Origin: an uncultured Ruminococcus sp.
GTDB lineage: Bacteria; Bacillota; Clostridia; Oscillospirales; Ruminococcaceae
Assembly: GCA_900541495.1 (NCBI GenBank)
Contig: UQKC01000002.1
Span: 1-64,000 of the forward strand
DNA: 64,000 nt
Reading direction: 5' to 3'
Each line of letters begins with the position of its first letter. The first letter of the stretch is position 1. The notes below the pieces were generated by a model. That model worked only from the letters and a program-made list of their open reading frames with translations, had not been told where the DNA came from and searched no databases. Shown one piece after another: positions 58,705 through 64,000 of the stretch. The translations under genes were made by a program, and so were the position numbers.

Positions 58705-61700
58705 TCATAACGAAATTTCTATCTCCCTATCAAGGCTGAAAGAATAAAGGAACGCCTGACGCACCCTGATATGGAAAATTTTCTCCAGAGCGGCGCTGTA
58801 CAGAACGAGCTGTCGGCGGTAGCGGTCGGCAAGGACTTCACCGCTTTTTACTCGGTCGGTCTTGTAATCGACAAGCACTGTTTCGCCGTCCTCAAAGAAG
58901 ATGCAGTCGGCGATACCCTGAAGCATACTGCTGCTATTATTATACTCCAAACCGTACATTCCGTCAAGACCCAGCTTTGATATTTCGACAAGAAATTTCT
59001 GCTCTCGGCGCACTTCGGGTGAACGTTTCATTCGCTCATAAAGCGGCGAACGGAAGAACGCTCTTATATGCTCAAGATCAAGCGAGCGGCGTTCTGCGGA
59101 GCTGATGATGCCGAGCGTTTCAAGGCGTTCGGCTTCGGCTTCGGGGTCTTTTTCCGCAGCGGCATAATCGGCATACTGCATAAAGGTGTGCGTTGCCGTT
59201 CCTATTTCTGCGGCGGTGAGCTTTCCATAATCTGCAGCGAATTCGGGTCTGCGCAGGAAAACTTCTGCGCTTTCGCTTTTCGCTATCTCGGTTATGGTGA
59301 GCTTTGCAAGTGCTTCGGTAAGATCACTATTATAATGGTAATTGAAATTGCCGAGCAGTTTTCGGACACTTTCCTCCTCCGCAAGTGCTTTCGTTTCTTC
59401 GGGAGCTTTTTCATCGGAAGAAGTATCCTCGAACGCGGATATTTTTATCTTCGCCCTGCTGTTTCGCGTTGGGACGTAAATTTCGTTTTGGATTCGGCAG
59501 GAATCGGGGTGCGTGAGCAGTATCGCAAGCAGCCAGTCGAGCATCGACTGCGCCTTTACCGCCGATGGCTTTCCGTTCTCTGCGGCAAGTTGGGCGGCGC
59601 ATTGGGCAATTCGGCGGCGCGTGTTGTCGCTGTCGGGAACGGTTATAAAAAGCCGCTCCTTTGCTCTTGTGAGTGCAACATACAGAAGTCGCATCTCCTC
59701 GCTTATGCTCTCGCGGCGGTTCACGCAGGATATCGCATAGCGTGGGAACGAATCGTAAAGCTGACCCGTTTCGAGGTTCTGTATCTTGAAGCCGATGCCG
59801 AGGTCAAGGTGTATCTGCATACGGTTCATGCAGTCCATGAGGTTGAATTTTCGCGAAGTTCCGCAGAGGAAGACGAACGGATATTCAAGTCCCTTTGATT
59901 TGTGTATAGTCTTTATCGAAACTGCGTTGTCAGCAGGTGAAACGACTGAGGCACGGACGAAATCGCCGCCGTTTTCCGAAACATCGTTAAGATAGCGGAT
60001 AAATCCCGACAAGCCGCCCGAGGAGTTCTGCTCATACGATTTTGCATATTCGAGCAAGAGCCGCAGGTTCGCCTTTTTCTGCTCGCCGTCCGAGTAAACG
60101 CTCATTGACGAGAGGAAGTCCGTGCTGTCATAAACGGTCACGATGAGCCTTTCAAGGCTTTGCGAAGCGGCGCTGATACGCAGGCTCTTGAAGATCCCGC
60201 AGAAGCGTTCGAGCTTTGATTTTGCGGAGTAGCCGCTTCCCTCTTCGACCGCTTTCAGAACAGCTTTGTAGAGCTTTTCGTCACGCTTTTCCGAAAGCAG
60301 ACGAAGCTCCGCCATTTCGTCAGCATCAAGCATAAACATCGGCGACATCAGCACCGAAACGAGCGGTATATCCTGCATCGGGTCGTCGATGACTTTAAGC
60401 AGATTCAGAAGCACCGATATTTCGCGTGACTGTAAGTAGCTTACGGTTTCCTCGCAGACTGCTTTTATGCCCATTGCGTTGAGTTCATCGGCGTAGAGCT
60501 GTCCCCTCGCCCTGTCACGGAGCAGAACGCAGAAATCACGGGGTTCGCAAGGGCGCATTTCTCCCTTGTCAAAGACTTTCTCAACGCCGAGCATCGACTT
60601 TATCCTTGAAGCCGCCGCGTGAGCCTCCGCCTGAGCCGCGGAGAGCGATTCTTCGCCGCTTTCATCGTCCGCAGCTGCGGTTATAACGCCCTTGTCGGGA
60701 GAGAAAATTATCTCGGCCGCGCGGTCTGCATCGGGGTAGCTTGCGCCGTATTCAAGCTTCTCATTATCGGTATAATTGATGCCGCCGTTATCCCTGTCCA
60801 TAATATTTTCAAAAACATCGTTGACGAAATCGACAACGTCACGGCTGCTTCGGAAATTGCGGTTGAGGAGCACTGCCGCATTCGTCCCCGTGAAGCCTTT
60901 TTCATAAGGTTCGGACGAATCAAGAACTTCGAGGAAATTGTTCGGGTTAGCAAGTCGAAAACGGTATATCGACTGCTTGACATCGCCAACGACAAAGAGG
61001 TTGTCGCCGCCCTTTTCGGCTGTGCCGTTGTGCGAAAGCATACGGAAAATAACGCTCTGCGTGTTGTTCGCATCCTGAAATTCGTCTATCATTATCAGCT
61101 TGTAATATTCGGAAAGCTCACGGGCGAGCGGTGTTCTAACGATGCTTCCGCTCTCGTCCTTTCTGCACAGAAGCTTTACCGCCAGCTGTTCCGCATCGGA
61201 GAAACCGAGCGCATTTTTGTCAACTTTGATAGCATCTATCTCTTTGATAAGCTCCTTGACGAGAAACGAAATTCCGTCTATAATTTTGGCGTTCACCTTA
61301 TAGTCGTCCATAATGTTTTTAAGTGAAAAGATATTGCCGCAGGCGTCATTCGCAAGCTTTTTGTATCGGTCACGGAAATCCTTTACCGCATCGATAACGG
61401 CGGCATCGTCCGAGCCTTTTTCCGTTTTCGGATAGCGGCAGGTATCAAACCTGATCGGTTTGGGCATTCTCTCGTCCCACGGCAAAGCCGTGTCTTTCAC
61501 GCGTTCGGAAAGCTGTTCAAAAAGCTGTGCTTCGCCCGTGATGATACTCTGTGCCTTTGATTTTCCGTCATCGGGGACTAATTCAGCCGCATAGAAAGCC
61601 AGTGCCGCCGCACTTCTGAACTGCTGTGAAATGAACTCCGAATAAGCCGCAGCAAGGGGGTCTGTGCGCTCGTCAAAAGGCTGTTCGTAACGCTTTTTTG

Positions 61701-62286
61701 CGCTGTCGAGAAAGTCCGTTGGGAACGGGAGCGACATTATAAAACGGTATATCGCGAGCATCGTTTTTTCCAGCTCTGTATCTCCCCTTGCGCCCGAACA
61801 GGTGAAGTCCGCAAGCTTTTTCATAAGCTCGGGCTTTTCGCCGTAAAGACGTTCAAAGACGTTCTCGGAGGCTTTCGCAACGATGAGCTTCTCCTCCGAA
61901 TCATCGATAATGCGGAAGCCTGCCGAAACATCGAGCGACTGGACATTTTCCCTTATAAGGTCGAAGCAGAATGAATGTATGGTCGAGATTTTCGCCGACG
62001 GGATAAGCGCTTGCTGGCTGAAAAGCCACTCGTTCGAGGGATAGGCTTCAAGCTGTTTCGCTATCGCATCGGAAAGGCGCTGTTTCATCTGCGCCGCCGC
62101 ATCGTTCGTGAACGTTACAACGATAATTTTATCGGCAGGAACGCGGTTCTCGTTATCGGAGAGGATACGGAGCAGCCTTTCGACCAGAACGGAGGTCTTG
62201 CCGCTTCCTGCCGCCGCCGAAACGATGACCGATGTGTTTCTCGCTTCAATAGCTTCAAGCTGTCGGTCTGTCCATTTATCAGCCAT
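58705..62286 (-). CDS. addA: helicase-nuclease subunit AddA
   Basis: 1193 residues. UvrD-like helicase: Walker A VSAAAGSGKTSVLVERLLRI (about 18-37), VVTFTNDAAAQMKQRL, DEFQDANNTQ (Walker B), VGDVKQSIYRFR, TIHKSKGLEYPFVFL and VALTRAKERL. The C-terminal RecB-type nuclease (about 1040-1193) has VLVDYKTDRV and YRRQLVLYSAALE. With AddB it resects double-strand breaks up to Chi. The start (AAAGGAG upstream) overlaps the addB stop by 8 bases. Confidence 0.96.
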   Translation of the reverse strand: MADKWTDRQLEAIEARNTSVIVSAAAGSGKTSVLVERLLRILSDNENRVPADKIIVVTFTNDAAAQMKQRLSDAIAKQLEAYPSNEWLFSQQALIPSAKISTIHSFCFDLIRENVQSLDVSAGFRIIDDSEEKLIVAKASENVFERLYGEKPELMKKLADFTCSGARGDTELEKTMLAIYRFIMSLPFPTDFLDSAKKRYEQPFDERTDPLAAAYSEFISQQFRSAAALAFYAAELVPDDGKSKAQSIITGEAQLFEQLSERVKDTALPWDERMPKPIRFDTCRYPKTEKGSDDAAVIDAVKDFRDRYKKLANDACGNIFSLKNIMDDYKVNAKIIDGISFLVKELIKEIDAIKVDKNALGFSDAEQLAVKLLCRKDESGSIVRTPLARELSEYYKLIMIDEFQDANNTQSVIFRMLSHNGTAEKGGDNLFVVGDVKQSIYRFRLANPNNFLEVLDSSEPYEKGFTGTNAAVLLNRNFRSSRDVVDFVNDVFENIMDRDNGGINYTDNEKLEYGASYPDADRAAEIIFSPDKGVITAAADDESGEESLSAAQAEAHAAASRIKSMLGVEKVFDKGEMRPCEPRDFCVLLRDRARGQLYADELNAMGIKAVCEETVSYLQSREISVLLNLLKVIDDPMQDIPLVSVLMSPMFMLDADEMAELRLLSEKRDEKLYKAVLKAVEEGSGYSAKSKLERFCGIFKSLRISAASQSLERLIVTVYDSTDFLSSMSVYSDGEQKKANLRLLLEYAKSYEQNSSGGLSGFIRYLNDVSENGGDFVRASVVSPADNAVSIKTIHKSKGLEYPFVFLCGTSRKFNLMDCMNRMQIHLDLGIGFKIQNLETGQLYDSFPRYAISCVNRRESISEEMRLLYVALTRAKERLFITVPDSDNTRRRIAQCAAQLAAENGKPSAVKAQSMLDWLLAILLTHPDSCRIQNEIYVPTRNSRAKIKISAFEDTSSDEKAPEETKALAEEESVRKLLGNFNYHYNSDLTEALAKLTITEIAKSESAEVFLRRPEFAADYGKLTAAEIGTATHTFMQYADYAAAEKDPEAEAERLETLGIISSAERRSLDLEHIRAFFRSPLYERMKRSPEVRREQKFLVEISKLGLDGMYGLEYNNSSSMLQGIADCIFFEDGETVLVDYKTDRVKSGEVLADRYRRQLVLYSAALEKIFHIRVRQAFLYSFSLDREIEISL

Positions 62287-64000
62287 TGTTCATCTCTCCT
62301 TTCTCGGGTTCTTCGCGGATAATGCCGTCAAGCTTTGCTCTCATTTTCTCGGCAGCTTCGGGGTCGTAATCGCGGTGTATAATGTTCGGAAAATTGCCGC
62401 AGACGGAGCTGTAGTCGCAGTATGAGCATGGTGAAACACTGCCGTTCCGAAGCGGGTCAGCTTCGATCTCGCCGCTCTTTATGCTCATAGCTGTTTCCGT
62501 CAGAATTTCAGCAGAATATTTGCGCAGAGCGGCTATCTGATCTTCGGTGATAACGCTTGAATTGCTGTAAAAATCGCCGTCATTCTTTATCTTTACGGGG
62601 ATAAAAGTGCCGCTAAGACCGTTTTCCATTGCGCCTGCAATATCAACATCGGCAACGACTATGCCGTCCATTTTGCAGCCTTTTTTCTCATAGGAAAGCT
62701 TCTCGTCCTCGGTCGGCTCTCTGCCGAGTGAGGGGACGTTGTCCTTGGCGTGCATATAGAGAACGCCTGCAGGCAAAGCCTCATGATATCTGCCCTCGTT
62801 GAGCGGCGCATCAGGGTCGGTCACGGCGAAGATGTACAGAAGCATCTGCATATTTATACCATAATAAAGGTCAGCAAGCGAGAACACCTTTGAACCCGTT
62901 TTGTAGTCAACAACACGAACGTAGGTTATACCGTCCTTTACGAATGTGTCGATTCGGTCGACTGCGCCGACAAAGCTTACACGCGTCTTGTCGGGTAGCT
63001 GTATCGTGACCGGTTTTTCGTCACTGCCCTCGGCGTAGGAAAGCGTATATTCAAAGCTGGACGGCGAAAAATCGGACTGCGAAAATTCAAGCTTCAGACG
63101 GTAGATGATATCCGTCAGCGTTTCAGCCATTCGCACGAACGCCGCAACGAAGCGTTTCGTCTTGCCGTAGCTTCCACCGACCGCGTCCGAAGCGTAATAT
63201 TCGCCAAGCTTGGTTTTAACGATAGCGGAAATGTCCTTTCGCTCCATTTTTACAAAGCTGTCCTTGTCGTATTCCTTTAAAAATTCGCAAAGACAGTAGT
63301 GTATCGCAGTTCCCTTTGCAGGTGCGGAAACGTCCACGCGCTGTCGCGGCTGTATGCGCAGACCCTTTTTGCAGAAGTAAATGAACGGGCATTTTCTGTA
63401 GTCTTCAAGGCGCGAAGCGGAAAGGCTTATGTTCTGCCCGAAAAGACGCTCGGCGTTCTCACGGCGGAGCGAATGTCTGCCCTTTATCGGCTCATCGGCA
63501 AGGCGAAGCTTTCGTCGATTCTCGGGCGAATGATCTTCGAGTGCCGCGCGCAGGCTCGCAATATCCGAGTCGTTCCTGCGGAAGCTTTTGATGTACTGAT
63601 AATAGCCGTTCTGCTCGGTCGTGCAGAAAAACAGCGTTCCGAGGTCTTTTTCGGTGAGCTTTATTTCGCCGAACATTCCCTCCAACTGCTTCACGGCGAA
63701 TGACGGATAGAGCGGCGCGCCCGAAACATTAGCCACGGGGTAAGTGACGTAAAGCTTTTCCCTCGCCGCGGATAAAACGGAATATGCAACGAAGCGCTCC
63801 TCCGAGTTTTTCTCCCTCATCGAGCCGCCTATCTCGATATCAGCCGCACGGAAACGCTCGGTGTCCTTATCGGAAAAGAGCGGTGACGGCTTCGGCGCGA
63901 GCGGAAATGTTCCCTCGTTCGCACCGATGACAAAGATAGCCTTCGGTTTGGAAAAACGCGATGTATGCGCCGCTGTAAAGCTTACGCAGTCGAGCGTTTT
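62279..64000 (-). CDS. addB: helicase-nuclease subunit AddB, 5' part missing
   Basis: 574 residues of the C-terminal part are visible; the frame stays open to the window edge, reading KTLDCVSFTAAHTSRFS and then VIGANEGTFPL, the typical helicase-fold motif. RecB-like nuclease region with VRVVDYKTGSKVF. The iron-sulfur ligands are a Cys in EDYRKCPFIYFC and the C-terminal CSYCDYSSVC (C-x2-C-x5-C). AddB recognises Chi and cuts the other strand. The N-terminus lies beyond base 64000. Confidence 0.94.
   Translation of the reverse strand, partial: KTLDCVSFTAAHTSRFSKPKAIFVIGANEGTFPLAPKPSPLFSDKDTERFRAADIEIGGSMREKNSEERFVAYSVLSAAREKLYVTYPVANVSGAPLYPSFAVKQLEGMFGEIKLTEKDLGTLFFCTTEQNGYYQYIKSFRRNDSDIASLRAALEDHSPENRRKLRLADEPIKGRHSLRRENAERLFGQNISLSASRLEDYRKCPFIYFCKKGLRIQPRQRVDVSAPAKGTAIHYCLCEFLKEYDKDSFVKMERKDISAIVKTKLGEYYASDAVGGSYGKTKRFVAAFVRMAETLTDIIYRLKLEFSQSDFSPSSFEYTLSYAEGSDEKPVTIQLPDKTRVSFVGAVDRIDTFVKDGITYVRVVDYKTGSKVFSLADLYYGINMQMLLYIFAVTDPDAPLNEGRYHEALPAGVLYMHAKDNVPSLGREPTEDEKLSYEKKGCKMDGIVVADVDIAGAMENGLSGTFIPVKIKNDGDFYSNSSVITEDQIAALRKYSAEILTETAMSIKSGEIEADPLRNGSVSPCSYCDYSSVCGNFPNIIHRDYDPEAAEKMRAKLDGIIREEPEKGEMNNG

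Overview
The window looks like a low-GC Clostridia genome, most likely a Ruminococcus-type member of the Oscillospiraceae. The grounds are the gene order plsX - rnc - radical SAM - smc - ftsY - rdgB - yhbY - nadD - yqeK - rsfS - leuS, an infC-rpmI-rplT operon, Firmicutes-type AddAB, lysine synthesis by the DapL aminotransferase route, and many palindromic intergenic repeats. This is inferred from gene content only. No rRNA, tRNA or CRISPR array was found.

Region 1 (1-3.1 kb, + strand, AT-rich) holds two parallel pairs of exported-protein genes. Each pair starts with an almost identical leader whose hairpin contains the ribosome binding site, followed by near-identical signal peptides. One of the proteins is a PPC-domain plus C39-like cysteine peptidase.

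Region 2 (about 3.1-16.7 kb) is an integrative mobilizable element. It has a large serine recombinase at the right end, a TnpW-type small protein, a sigma-70 region 4-like regulator, a MobA relaxase with MobC, a candidate oriT, ParA and ParB homologues in an operon of mostly unknown genes, and an XRE / ImmA-IrrE peptidase / PIN nuclease operon. No conjugative secretion genes or replication initiator were recognised. The most striking signal is a family of five 17-bp palindromes (TGTGTCACCGTGACACA type) between 6.6 and 10.1 kb. Each lies 14-25 bases before a start codon, beside a ParB gene: a KorB-like operator/partition network is the simplest reading. A predicted small RNA on the opposite strand (9775-9845) has a consensus promoter whose -10 box is flanked by a perfect inverted repeat.

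Region 3 (16.8-35.6 kb) is chromosomal: fakA and an Asp23 protein, a 1310-residue hybrid kinase, a DMT transporter, an ANTAR regulator behind a predicted attenuator, dapF-dapL, a membrane-anchored XRE regulator, TraX, a GntR/ABC operon, a CPBP protease homologue, folC, PAP2 and YqeG. A roughly 385-bp nested inverted repeat fills the dapL / XRE gap.

Region 4 (35.7-64 kb, all - strand) is a housekeeping stretch from addB (cut by the window edge) to rpsU: AddAB recombination nuclease, the IF3/L35/L20 operon with a non-AUG start and leader terminator, an rRNA methyltransferase, dprA, topA, trmFO, plsX, rnc, smc, ftsY, nadD, leuS. Palindromic repeats of 80-220 bp sit in several gaps. The FtsY protein carries its acidic region at the C-terminus, and one of two adjacent paralogous membrane genes is frameshifted at an A6 run.
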